Shown piece after piece: positions 1-15,219 of a DNA stretch of 64,000 bases (positions are counted from its first letter, which is position 1; each line of letters begins with the position of its first letter). Source of the stretch: Diplosphaera chodatii (lineage: Eukaryota > Chlorophyta > Trebouxiophyceae > Prasiolales > Stichococcaceae). Under the pieces are notes generated by a model. The model ran no database searches, was not told the origin of the DNA, and saw nothing but the letters and a program-made list of their open reading frames with translations. The translations under genes and the position numbers were made by a program. The stretch covers positions 1,178,001 through 1,242,000 of the forward strand of contig JAALGY010000042.1 in assembly GCA_032358165.1 (NCBI GenBank), read 5' to 3'.

Positions 1-510
1 TCGGGCGATCACTGGTGCGTGGCGAAAGTTGGCAACCATGCCCCAAAACTCACCCAAAATGGACACGCTCGGCCGAGTGGACGAGTGGACGGTGGTCCCG
101 CAGGCGCGCGTGCAGTGTACAACGCAGAAGGGATGAGGCGTGTTGCCAAAACGACTGCGGCTCAGTGCAAGACAGCGTCGCATCGCACCGCAAGCAACGA
201 GTCGAGGCGGTCCGCCGACTTGCGTAGGCCAATTTGACTTATTTAGAGGGCTGAGATCATCTAGGTCCTAACTGACTAAGGGTCTGCGCATGCCTGCGAG
301 GGGGCGGACGTCACGCCCACGCCGGTTATTGACGACTATCAAGCAAATGACTACAGCTTACGGCACGGCCGCATCTGATCATCGAACGCCTCAGCATTGT
401 GGGCACACACGTGCTGTTTGCGTCGCCTTACACAACCGCCATATGGCCTCACAATGACATGAGTATCTGGCAGTCATACTGACTCGAGTAGTTGCCCACA
501 AAACAGGCGC
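1..510. other. Gene-free left edge
   Basis: I see no recognisable gene here. The short overlapping reading frames in the first 240 bases show no family motif and no splice structure. The stretch nearest 510 is the 3' flank of the minus-strand thymidylate kinase gene. Confidence 0.5.
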
Positions 511-1895
511 TTAAATTTCATCCCACAGCGTCCGCAGCCGCTGCCCAGCTGCCGCAGCCTCCAGCGCAGGTGTCACAGCCGCTGCGATGTCCGCAGCCAC
601 GGCGTCCGCGTCGCGTGCGGCGTCGATCACATGCCACGACATGCCCCGCAGTAGCTTGAACTTCCGCTGCACCTGCCACAGCAGCGCGCAGGGAGCCGAA
701 TCACCTTTCAGGCGCCAGGAGGACAGGGTGGCAGAAGGGGACACAGGCCTCACGCCCCATTACTCTTTTTCGCATCACCGCAGCAGCCCCGCAATGCAGT
801 CACCGTACCACAGTGCCGCTGTACCGCAGCGTCACACCATGCCCATGGACCCCCCTGCCACGCCGCCCACCTGCTGCTGCATGTCGCGCTTCTCGTAGCG
901 CTCGTCGCCCCAGCCGCCCCGCTGCTCCGCCACCTCCAACGGGATGTCCAGGTACAGCACCAGGTCCGGCGCCGGCAGCCCCTTGTCCGGCGCCTGTGTG
1001 CAAGAGGTAAAGCGAACATGGCAGCATGGTCTGACTAAAACAATGTCAACAGTCAGAGCTTGCATCAAGTACAGGCTCAGGAACGATGTGACAGCAGCAG
1101 CAGTGACGACAGCTGCGCTAGCAATTGGCTGGCTCTCAATCCGGCGGAACCTCGGCACATGCACGACCGTGCCCTGGCTGCTGGCGGAGACACATATTGG
1201 CAAAGGGCCACATCGGAAGTGCATCGTGGCAGATGCTCACCTTGCACCAAGTCAGGTTGAGCGCCGGCACGCCCTTGGCCGAAGTGAATGCCACCCCGGA
1301 GTAAGCATACCGGTCCACCACGAGCGTCGTGCCGGCTGCCAGCGTGTCCAGGAGCTGCCGCCTTCGAGCACCACCATAGATTCAGCCGAGCCTGCAGATC
1401 TTGGTGCAGAGGTGCAGGCACGGATGCTACTGGATATGGTACGCTTGACACCCCAGATGCAGTTGCCCCTCAGCAGGCCCCTTGGATCATGGGAAGCGCA
1501 CCTCTTCTCCCAGCGGTTGGCTGAGAACAGCAGGTGTATCGTCGCGTCATCCAGGTCTGCATCGCTGGCCAGGTACGCGTTGATCATCTGGCCAATGGCT
1601 GTGGTGCGGTCTGGGAAATTCCACAGCTTCGCTGCCACCTGGTGCAGCACGCAGCCAGCATGGTGTTGGTGTGCAGGAGGGTCGCTCGAATTGGTCCCGC
1701 CATGAGGGACACCCATCAGGGGGCAGAGCATTATACTCTCGCTTCCTTCCGCACCCCGGAGGCGTTCAGGTGCTCCACGAGGCGCTTCGCCTGCGTGCTC
1801 TTCCCGCATCTGTCGATGCCCTCCAGCAGGATGAATGCGCCGCGGGCGTCGCTGTCCCGGCTCCCGACTGCTGCTGCTGCTGCCGCCGCCGCCAT
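511..1895 (-). CDS. Thymidylate kinase (dTMP kinase), five exons
   Basis: Phosphorylates dTMP to dTDP with ATP in dTTP synthesis. Exons on the minus strand: 1895-1755, 1638-1502, 1361-1241, 993-871 and 672-511; phases agree throughout and give 227 residues, close to the roughly 215 of yeast and human enzymes. Exon 1 has an Ala-rich start, then [15 protein letters not shown], the P-loop with the DR of eukaryote-like enzymes. Exon 2 has FPDRTTAIG and [11 protein letters not shown]. Exon 3 has the DRY motif in [12 protein letters not shown] and AKG. Exon 4 has [10 protein letters not shown] and the lid-like RYEKRD. The acceptor of exon 3 is AAG rather than CAG. I chose the ATG at 1895 because it directly precedes the conserved core; the frame stays open upstream to an ATG at 2270, so a longer, possibly organelle-targeted form cannot be excluded. 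The gene is divergent from adenylosuccinate lyase. Confidence 0.93.
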
Positions 1896-2466
1896 GGCAC
1901 TGGTGCCGACCTGCCGGCCACGCCCCGCTGTGCTCAGCGTCGGCGACGCGCCGGCGGCATGGCCATCAAAGCCGTTGTGGGCTGATCCGGGCCCACAGCA
2001 GCTGAAGCTTGCTGCGCTCAGCGGCTGAGGAGCATGTGTTTGCAGCGCTCGTGTGGTGACAAAATGTCGCGTCAGCGGCGGCGATAAAGTCGTGTGTAGG
2101 TGGGTCAGCTTGCGTAGGTGTGATGCGTAAACTGCAGCAGCGGCCTGCAGCTGCTGACGGACGCCCGAAAGCGCCGTGATGGCTGGTTTTCCTGTTTGAT
2201 CACCTGAGGTGAACCCCCAAACTTTCACGGTTGCAAGCCGGTGCCCGACGCTACACAATCGTGAAGGCAATCAAGGAGCTGAAGGTGCGAATCAGTGAAG
2301 ATGCGAACGCATTTGTGTGGAGGCAGCGCGTTCAAACTCTGAGGCAATCCTGCTGCCCAGCCTTTGTCTGACAGCGTCATGCATCATGATCGCCCTCTCA
2401 GTAGCCCCTGTCATTACTTACTGTTCGCGACGCGAGCCCTGCAGCTTGCCCCACGAGCTTGACGTG
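1896..2466. promoter_or_regulatory. Divergent intergenic region, thymidylate kinase / adenylosuccinate lyase
   Basis: These 571 bases separate the starts of two divergent nucleotide-metabolism genes and must carry both promoters if the start codons chosen are right. I see no TATA box or other element I can name. Part could be 5' coding extension of thymidylate kinase. Confidence 0.4.
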
Positions 2467-6614
<4,148 letters not shown>

Positions 6615-7366
6615 TCAGAACAAGTTCATACAACACCGGGGTTGGTAGTCTGAACGTCTGTCAAGCAGAAGGTTGGTGCAAGGGAGTATCAGAAGCATCA
6701 TCAGGGAGTATCAGAAGCATCATCACCGTGAATCTTACACAGATTGTGCAAAGGCACGCAAGCAAGGATCAAATGCTGGTGAGCGTCCAATATGGTCTCA
6801 TATTCAAACAGCGCAGCGTGTCGCATACACGACCTGCATCTCCCAGCTACCGCAAGCAACAAATGTCACACTCAAGAATCTGAACACAGCACACTCTGAC
6901 ATAAGGACCCGACTGCTGCTGCTGGTCAGCATGCAAGACAACGCTCCCCCGGTCGCCAGCAGTAGGGGGGTACGGTACGGCCCTTCAAACAGTTTGCGAA
7001 GGCAGGTAAACATCACATGCACAGTTAGCCATGGTACACACTTGACGGTTTTATCACCTGCCCGCACCCGGTGCCCGAGCCACGCTGTCCAGTCTGATCG
7101 TCCATCTACGCTGCTAGATCGGCAAACCACGGCAAGCCCTCTAGATCACCCGCTCGCAGCAGCTGAGCCGCAGGCAGACCCTTCCACTAGTCGTTCGTTC
7201 CAAACCACTGCTGGGCCGTGCCGCCACACATCCCATGTTCCAAGAGCCACGGCGCCGCCTGGTCCGGCCATCACGGGCGCCACACTATCCTGCTGTCGGG
7301 GTCGCCCGCCCGCCGCCAACACACCAGTCTTCCAACTCGATCTACACCCGGCGTCTCCAGAATTGT
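6615..7366. other. Convergent intergenic region
   Basis: Region between the 3' ends of adenylosuccinate lyase and the SPA-like gene. Reading frames here lack recognisable motifs. It contains one 22-base direct repeat, listed separately. Confidence 0.5.
6682..6725. repeat. Two-copy 22-bp tandem repeat
   Basis: The 22-base unit beginning GGGAGTATCAGAAGC occurs twice head to tail, at 6682-6703 and 6704-6725, with no mismatch. Confidence 0.95.
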
Positions 7367-10300
7367 CTACACCAGCTCCAGCACGCGCAGGTGGCCCTGC
7401 GAGTTGGAGGCGACGGCCGCGCCGCCAGCCCGCGTCCAGCACAGGCTGCTGACGAACTGCTCGCCGCCAGGCATCCCCGCACCCCGCGGCGCTGCACCAG
7501 CAAAAGCAGCAGGCATGCTCACAACACATGGCAGCCACAACGACGCAATGAGGTGCTCACGTCACAGATGCTGTGACGTCAGCGCAGCAGCTGCTGCCGG
7601 CGCTCTCCTGTTAAGACGGGAACAGTGTGGACGGGTGCAACACTGCCATCGAGCCACTTGCACGAGTCACAGGCAGCGCCACGGGGAAGCGGCAAGCTGC
7701 AGCTGCTGGCGGCATGGTCATCTCGCAGATGTTACATGTGTGGAGTTTGCAAGCACCTGGCTGGCGGCCCGCCTCGGAGAAGCAGTGGCGCGCGATGGGC
7801 ACCGGGATGGAGGCGTGGTACGCGACCACGCAGTTGTCCTCTGACCCCGTCGCGATGTAGCCCGCCGGCGTCACCGACAGCCCCACAAAGTTCTTCTCGT
7901 TCACGTGGCCTGCGCAGGGCCGCCCAGTCGCCTCAGCGTCCACAGAATGCTAAGCTTCTGAATGTCTCCTGAATACCCTACATAAGCTTTGAGGCGCACA
8001 AAGTGGCTGATGATGCAAGTCGCGCCCTGGGCCACCCCTGCCGCTGCCAGCACCCAGCACTCAGCAGACTCTGACCTTGAAGATCACAAATGTATACCTC
8101 AAGCATGGTGACATGCATGACGTTGAGCCAGTGCTGCCCACCTGTGTAGGTCAGCTGCGGGGCGGCGGGCTGGCCGGCGGGGCGCGCCATCTCGGCCGCG
8201 ATGTCCCACAGCTTGAGCGCCGAGTCGGTGGAGGCGGTCAGCAGCCGGCGCCCGTCAGCCATGAAGCGCACGTACGACACCGCGCGGCTGTGGCCGCCTA
8301 TCACCGCCAGCGGCGACTGCAGCAGGCAGCAGTTGCAAGGTGATGCACACAACCCATGGTTGAGCTGGTGTTCGAACAGATGCGCGGCGTCTGAGAGTGA
8401 GGCACATACCAGCAGCGCCTCAGGCCTGCTGCTCGACAGCAGGGCCGCGCGGTGCCGCAGCATGCAGCGGTCTGCTCACGAGACTGCGAGGGCAAACTTC
8501 ACAGGTTCATGCAATTTGTACATAAGTTTGAAGCCTGGCGTCACACCTGGATGTGGCGCAGGTCGTACAGGTAGGTGCGGTAGTTGGCGCCGCCAAAGGC
8601 CATGAGGTTGGCGTCAGTGGGACTGAACTGCACGCTGCACACGTTCGCCTTGGCGTCGATCGCCGCCGCCGCGTTCTGCGCAGGTAGCGACACGATCAGC
8701 GCCTGGGCCCTGGCGAGCCCGACAACCTGCTGCTGCCGTGCAAGCCGCTTGAGACACCCAGCACGACGCGTCCTCAGGCTGTGCTGTGGATGCCCAGGTG
8801 CACACATTTGGGTGCCATCAATCAATCAAGGACATGACGCGCCTGGTCGTTGATGGACCACAGGCGGACGGTGCCGTCGTCGGAGCCGGACAGGAAGCGC
8901 TGCGGGTCGGTGGCCGAGAAGTCCACGCTCCAGATGCGCTTGGTGTGCTCCGCAAAAGCGGCCACCTGCACGGCCGACCCGCAGCGTCAGGCGTCTTGCC
9001 AAAACTTGTGTCCATGCTTGCATGCTGTCAGCTCCTGACCGCCCCTAATCAGGCTCGAGCCACTGGTCTCCGAGCATCACGCCGCTCCATCATGGCCTGT
9101 TGATGACTGTGATGTGAGGCATGCCAGCGTCGAAGACCAAGGCCTCGACATGCAGACCAGACGCGTTCAGGTGGCAGCACACCAGCAATTGCATGCTTTC
9201 TGATGGCGGCACAGCAGCGGGCGCCTCCAGGTGACACACAGTAGCAGACGAAGTGAGAACGGCTGAAAGATTGCAGCGCACCTCGACGCCGGCGGAGGCG
9301 TCGACCAGGGTGGCGATGCCCGCGTAGTCGGCGGCCAGCAGGTGGGACTTGAGGTACGTGTTCCAGGTCACGGCGGCCAGCTTGGCGCGGAAGGGCAGGT
9401 CCAGCACCGGGTAGTGCGCGCCGCCCGCCGCGCCCGCGCCCCCGTCCTCCAGCAGGCTCGCAAACTCGTACACCTGGGCGGCACATGGTCGGGGACGTCA
9501 AGCATTGACATGCCCACATGGGAAAGCCTGGCACCGGTTCTCTGACGGCGCGTCAGCTTGGCCTGCGCGTGGAATGGTTTGGTAGGCAGCTGCCAATGCC
9601 GTGCTGCATTGCCGCTCTCCAACGAGCAGTGGCGAAGATGGACATCACGATCGCAGCGCAAGGTGCAGACGCTGCATGTCGCAGCACGTTTTGATCAATC
9701 TGCGCAAAATCAGTGCGCCAGCATTCCAGGGCGGAACGCACCTTGATGTGGCGCGACACGCCGGCGGTGGCGAAGAATTCGTCGTCGCGGTCGAAGGCGG
9801 TGGAGCACACCATCTCGGGCGACGCCAGGCCGTCGCCGTACCGCAGGTGCGCCACCACCCTGCGGCAAAGCAAAGTCAAGGGTGGTTGTCTGTCTATGCT
9901 TCGCTGGTATCGATCTTGATCTACAGGCGCCCGAGTCAACAGCAGTGTTGCTGTCCTTGTTGTCAACCGAACTTCCGGCACAAAGGCATGGTGACGAAGC
10001 CCCGCATTGGACAACAAGTTCCTGTCAATATCCCCCAAATCCTTAGACGCGGCATGTAATTTTCACCTGAAGTCGCCGTGGCGGCTAAAGCGGTCCAGGT
10101 CACGCCCAAAGGTCTGCAGGTGGGGCGGCAGCTGCGCCGGGTCGTCCGCTGGGGGCCCGCCGCCGCTGTCGGGCCGCCACGGCTGCAGCGCCGCCTGCAG
10201 GGAAGCAGACGCACGGAGGTCCTCAGCCAGATGCGGGTGACATGATCACGATCGTGATCACGGATGACCTCTGATCAGCAAATGACCTCTGATCAGTGAA

Positions 10301-13300
10301 TCAGGATGAAAATCAGTGAATCAGGATGAAAGATGCACCAGGTGCACCGATAGAGCATCTGCACACCAACGTAGCTTGCTGCACTACCACAGGATACTAG
10401 AAGTAGTGCAGACTGGTCCCCACCTGCAAGCTGCGGGAAGCGGCCGCCTGCTGGGACGTTGGCGACAGCTCGCTGCTGCTTCCAGCATCCGCCGCCTCCC
10501 GCGCCCGGAAGAAGGCAGCGTCCACTGCCGGCAGGGCCACCGCCACACGCCGCGCCTTGGCCGCTGTGGCGATGTCCAGGGGCTGCGCCACCGCTGCCGC
10601 GCCGGGGCTGACGGCGGCCGCCGCTGCAGCGCCACGAGACCGCTTCCTGCTGCCGGCTGCCGGGGATGCAGCATGCTCGCCGCTGCGGGGGGTTGCCGCA
10701 GCTGCCGATGGTGACATCGCCTCTGCTGAATCTGTGGAGACTGGTGTGGAGACTGCAGGGGCGCTGGCGACCTGCAGCGAGGCGGTCGCTGCCTGGCCGG
10801 CCTCTGTGAGCGAGCTGGCAGGTGCAACCTGCGACCAGCAACAGCACATTTGCAAAGCAAACTCAGCAAGCCAGCGCAGCGCTGCACTGCTCAGGCTGTG
10901 CTGCAGCATCACACAGGGCCTGCTCTGGACCCTGAATAACAATGAGGCAGAAGCCGGTGTTGTGACCAAGCTGCCCCGCGCACACCTGCTCGGATACGGC
11001 GTGCCTCCTGCGGGCGGCGGCCGCGCGGCGCTGCTCCAGGGCCGCCGCCTGCGCCTGCACCGCCGCCAGGCAGCGCTGCGTCGTGGCAGCGTCCTGCACC
11101 AAGGTGACACTACATGAGTGCGAAGCCTTCACCCGAGACGCACGCCTGCTGCCCACAGTTCCATGGTCCATCACTCTGCCACCCATCCACGACAGCTGTC
11201 ACAGGTGAACTTGACAGCTAGCGACCAGCAGTACCAACAGGAAGGCAGCAGCAACTCCAATGACGCGGATCAGTGGCGTCGACAGAGCGTGGCTGCGAGA
11301 ACGCGCCTGGTCGAGAACAGAGATCTGCGCGGCGAGCTGCGCGGCGTCCTTGGCGACCGACTCCCGCGCCAGCTGCAGGAAGTCCTGCAGCACGCCGCCC
11401 GAGCCCAGGTGCGCCGCCAGCGCCGCCGCCGGCAGCCCGGCCGCCGACGTGCCTCCGGCGACGCCCTGCAGGCCCGACGCCTCGATGAGCTGGCGCTGCG
11501 GCTGCGGCTGCGGCGCCATGTGCTGCGAGCCGGCCGCCGCCGCCGCCGCTGCCCTGGGCTCGACAGGGCCCGCGCGCCCGGCGGACACCGCTGCAGGGCC
11601 GGCAGCGGCAGCAGCTGCGGACTTTGCAGAGCCGCCCTCGCGCGGCGGGGCCGCCCTGCCGAGCGGCTTGGTCAGCCCGGCGTGCAGCTTGCGCAGCAGC
11701 CCGGAGCGCAGCACGTCGTCGATCGCCGGGCGGCGCTTGGGGTCGTGCGACAGCAGCGCCGTCAGCAGCGCCGCCTCCGCCGGGCGGCCCTGTGGTGGAT
11801 GTATATCACAGGCTGTCAGGCCATTGCCGCGGCGTCATTGACAAGCGAACCAGGCCAATTGCACAACATGAAGTGCAGTGAGCATTCTGTGGCAGAAGCT
11901 GGGGCTACAGCCCATCGTGTCAACTAGCCATGACCGGCAGCATGACATTTGCTGTCGCAGCAGCAACCGCGGGCGAGGCACATGCCAGTGCCATGCGAGG
12001 CAAAGCGCTGTGCACTGCCCATCGGAACCCGACTGCTGCACACACAAACATCGACCTGCCCCAGGCATTCACCTTTTTACCCTCAATGCGCACCTGGACA
12101 AGGCTGCTGGGCAGGATCTGGTGCCGCGCGTCCTGCAGCATCCGCCGCGCCTGCCCCACAGCAGGCTCGGCGGCCGGGCCGCTGCTGGGCCCAGCGCTGC
12201 TGCTGGCTGCGCTGCCGCTTCCGCTGCCGCCGCTTCCGGCGCCGGCTGCGGTGCCGGCCAGCGGGTGCAGCAGCTGCAGCAGCAGCAGGCCGAGGGAGAA
12301 CATGTCGCCAGCCGGCGTGCGCTGCGGGGTGGGCGACGCTGAGCCACCCTGCGGCGGCGAGGCCCTGCCCGGCAGCGCCGGCAGCGCGCCGCTGGGCAGC
12401 CTCCCTGTGGCGCCGGGCGCAGGCACCGCACTCGCGCTCGCCAGGCTTTCGTTCGACGAGGGCAGGCCCTGGCTGCCTGCCCGCACGGCGCTGGCGGCCA
12501 GGCCGCCGCCGGGAGACCTGCTGTGGACGGATGCGTCGCCACTGGCTGCAGACAGCGGCTGCACACGCGCGCACAGCTCCTCTGGAGCCGCATACAGCTC
12601 CTGCAGAGCAACAAGTCCATTCAGTGCCCATATTATTGCTGTTCATTCAGGCGGTGCAGGGTTGTGCACCATGTATCATTGCATATGCAGGAGAGAAATG
12701 GCAGAGAGCACCTATGGGAACCTTATGGCATATCCGGGTAACACACAGCGACATGCACCTCTTCATCGGCTGGGATCTGGGCGGCCGGGTCCAGCAGCAC
12801 GATGCAGGAGCCGGTGACGCGCAGGCCCGAGGGCCGCAGCCGCCCCAGGGCCGCCCCCCGGGCATGGTGCGCCCGCAGGAAGCCCAGCACCTGCACCCCA
12901 AATGCCAGAAAGCTGTTGAGCAGACCTCTTTTGTGGCTTTGTTCAGGGGGCGCTGGGTGACAGCTCCCTGCATGCGGCGCCTGCAGGCAGGCAGAGGTGC
13001 AGAACCAGTGCACAGCCGGGGCCCACACCTGGCACAGGACGCGGAAGGCCTCCTCGCCGCTGTGCTGCTGCTGCCCGCCGGTGGCCGCCGACAGGAACTC
13101 GGCCAGCGGGCGGGAGGGCGGCAGCTGCGGCGGCAGCTGCGTGGCCCCCCCAAGGGGCGCATGCGGCTGCCGGGGCTGCAGGCCCTTCTGGTGCGCCTGC
13201 TGCTGCTGCCGCTGATGTTGTTGTTGATGTTGTTGTTGCCGCTGCGCAACAGCCGGCTGCAGCTGCGACTGCCACTGCTGCTCGGCCGCAGACGGTTGCC

Positions 13301-14794
13301 GGCCATCGCCAGGCGCTGCGGCCTGCGCTGCCTGCTGGGCCGCCGGGCTCGCCAGCTGCGGCGGCGACGCGCGCTGCGCCAGCTCTGCTGAGGCCGCCGG
13401 CAGCCCGAGCTCCGGGGCTGCCATGGGCACTGACACTGGTCCCGACGGCCTCCGCATCTCCTCCGCCTGCAGGTTTGTCAAGACAGCAAGGGCATCAGGA
13501 CATGGCGGATGCAAGCGCGGGCGTTGAAACACAGTGCCCCATGAGAATCAGGAATCAAGAATCAACTGACAACAATGGACGGAGACGTCACAAGCTCTTG
13601 CGACCCTCTTGCAAGCCAACCGCAGCCCCCGCAGCGTGGGGCGCGGCAAAGACCAGCGGCCCGGCGTCGCAGTGCACCTCGTCCGGGATGCTGGGCACGA
13701 CGAGCTGCTGCTGGCGCCGCCATACGTGCTGCCAGATGTGCTGCACCTCCTTGCGCGTGACCGGCTTGAGCAGATAGTCCTCCGCGCCCCCGCGGATGCA
13801 CTCGAACACCGTGTCATTCTCCTCATTCGCGCTCATCACTGCAAGCAGCAACAAGACCCTCGACGACGCCCCCTAATAAGTGCAACTCATCGATACAGCG
13901 CATAAGTGGCAAGGGAGCACATAGACATGATGCTTATGTATATACAAGCAGGCAGGCACTCACTGACGACGGGCACGGCGGCAAAGGCGTCATTGCCGCG
14001 CAGGAAGCGCAGCAGCTCAATGCCGTCCACGTCCGGCATCATGACGTCCTGCACATCACCATGGGCACCATATAAGCCCCGCCCCGCAGCTGCAGTGCTG
14101 CGAGAAACCTGCACCCCAACCTGACTTGATTGGGTGACAGCACTTGCACAGTGGAGCAAGTGGCCATCCAGGTGCTGTCATGTCTACACAAGGTAAGCTG
14201 TGAACGCACGCTCAGCAGCAATGCAGCTCCCGCGCTGCAGTGAGAACACTGCCGAAGCACAAGGCACAAACGCTCACTGTGAGGACCAGGTGGAAGGTGC
14301 CGGGAGGGTGCGTCCGCAGCAATGCGACCGCCTCCGTGCCGCTCTCCGCAACCGTCACTGTGGTGACACAACATCTGCCGTGAGCAACCGGGGACAGACT
14401 CGCACGACCGAGGTCGGCCCACCCAGCTTTGGCCACGACATCAGGCGTGGTGCACGGCTCGCCCGTGCCCAGGGTGCCTTACTCGCATGCCAACCACTGG
14501 TAAATGAGGCCAGATGATAAGAAACAATCACTGAGCGTGTGGCCAGGCCTGCTGATGGCTGGATCCATGCCCAGAGAATCAGTCGCAGGAGCCCAGGCTC
14601 CGAGATAGCGCCCCACCTTTGTACGCGCACTTGCGTAGCACGTTGCCCACGACGACCCGGCTGAGCCGCTCGTCGTCGACAAGCAGCACATGCACGTCCG
14701 ACGGGGCCAGCGTCGGCATGGCGCCCGACAGCGGGTCTGGCGTGGCCGGTTGCCCGGCCACTGCCGCCGCTGCGGGCGGCGCTGCCGCTGCCAT
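7367..14794 (-). CDS. Receiver-pseudokinase-WD40 fusion (response-regulator domain joined to an SPA1-like protein)
   Basis: SPA proteins partner COP1 in a CUL4 ubiquitin ligase that controls light responses; receiver domains accept phosphate from histidine kinases. Exons 1-4 (14794-14617, 14357-14278, 14048-13964, 13838-13678) encode a full receiver: [34 protein letters not shown], and [21 protein letters not shown], which resembles plant clock PRRs. A phase-0 intron (13677-13467) leads to a Gln/His/Pro-rich linker, then a kinase-like region: [28 protein letters not shown] where HRDLKPxN is expected, [48 protein letters not shown] and DFG are missing, as expected of a pseudokinase. A helical region (11700-11050) and basic KRSR patch follow. 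The WD40 repeats match SPA1: [53 protein letters not shown], and the end [12 protein letters not shown]...LRVLELV with TAG at 7367-7369. Middle exon edges are approximate. It could be two genes, but phase and the 211-base gap argue for one. Confidence 0.85.
10243..10330. repeat. 18-bp perfect palindrome and short direct repeats in an intron
   Basis: TGATCACGATCGTGATCA at 10243-10260 is a perfect inverted repeat. It is followed by two copies of ATGACCTCTGATCAG and two copies of a 20-base unit containing TGAATCAGGATGAA. All lie in an intron of the SPA-like gene. Confidence 0.85.
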
Positions 14795-15219
14795 GCTTTA
14801 CAGACTGCCTTCCCGCATGCCTGGAAGCCTCAGCACGCCCTTGAAACAGGTCTGGGTCACACCTGCAAACTGGAACTGTGCGCGACTGATACCTGCCAGA
14901 TATTGCGTGTGGAGGGTGGGGCTGAAGCGATTCGAAATACGTTGGGGGTATGCTGGGGGTCCCTACTGCTTCATGAATTTTTGCCCGACAGGCACGTGCG
15001 TCGGCGGCTTGCATCAGAAATGTATGCGCAGACCGTCATCTACACTGCCTGCTGCTTTGATACCTGGCAAAACAAGCTGGAAAGCTACTAGCCCCCGAGT
15101 GTGCTTATAGTAGACCTGAGCTGGGAGACAAGTTGCAACTTGACAAATCCCTGTTCGTGCAAGTGACAAGTCAGCTGCTGGGCGCCTCAGCCTGCCGTGC
15201 GTGGGTCTAACTCAGGCGG
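14795..15219. promoter_or_regulatory. Divergent intergenic region, SPA-like fusion / RsmD-like gene
   Basis: These 425 bases separate two divergent start codons and so probably hold both promoters. I cannot point to a defined core element. Frames crossing it show no recognisable protein. Confidence 0.4.

Noticed and set aside
11949..13391. Plus-strand open frame of 480 codons
   Set aside because: It is antisense to the SPA-like linker and kinase-like exons. Its Arg/Ala/Pro-rich translation has no motif and is a by-product of GC-rich, Gln-rich coding DNA on the other strand.
13467..13677. Gene boundary between a receiver-only gene and an SPA-like gene
   Set aside because: The gap is 211 bases, both sides are phase 0 with good splice sites, and no start codon with a plausible leader precedes the linker exon; one gene is the simpler reading.
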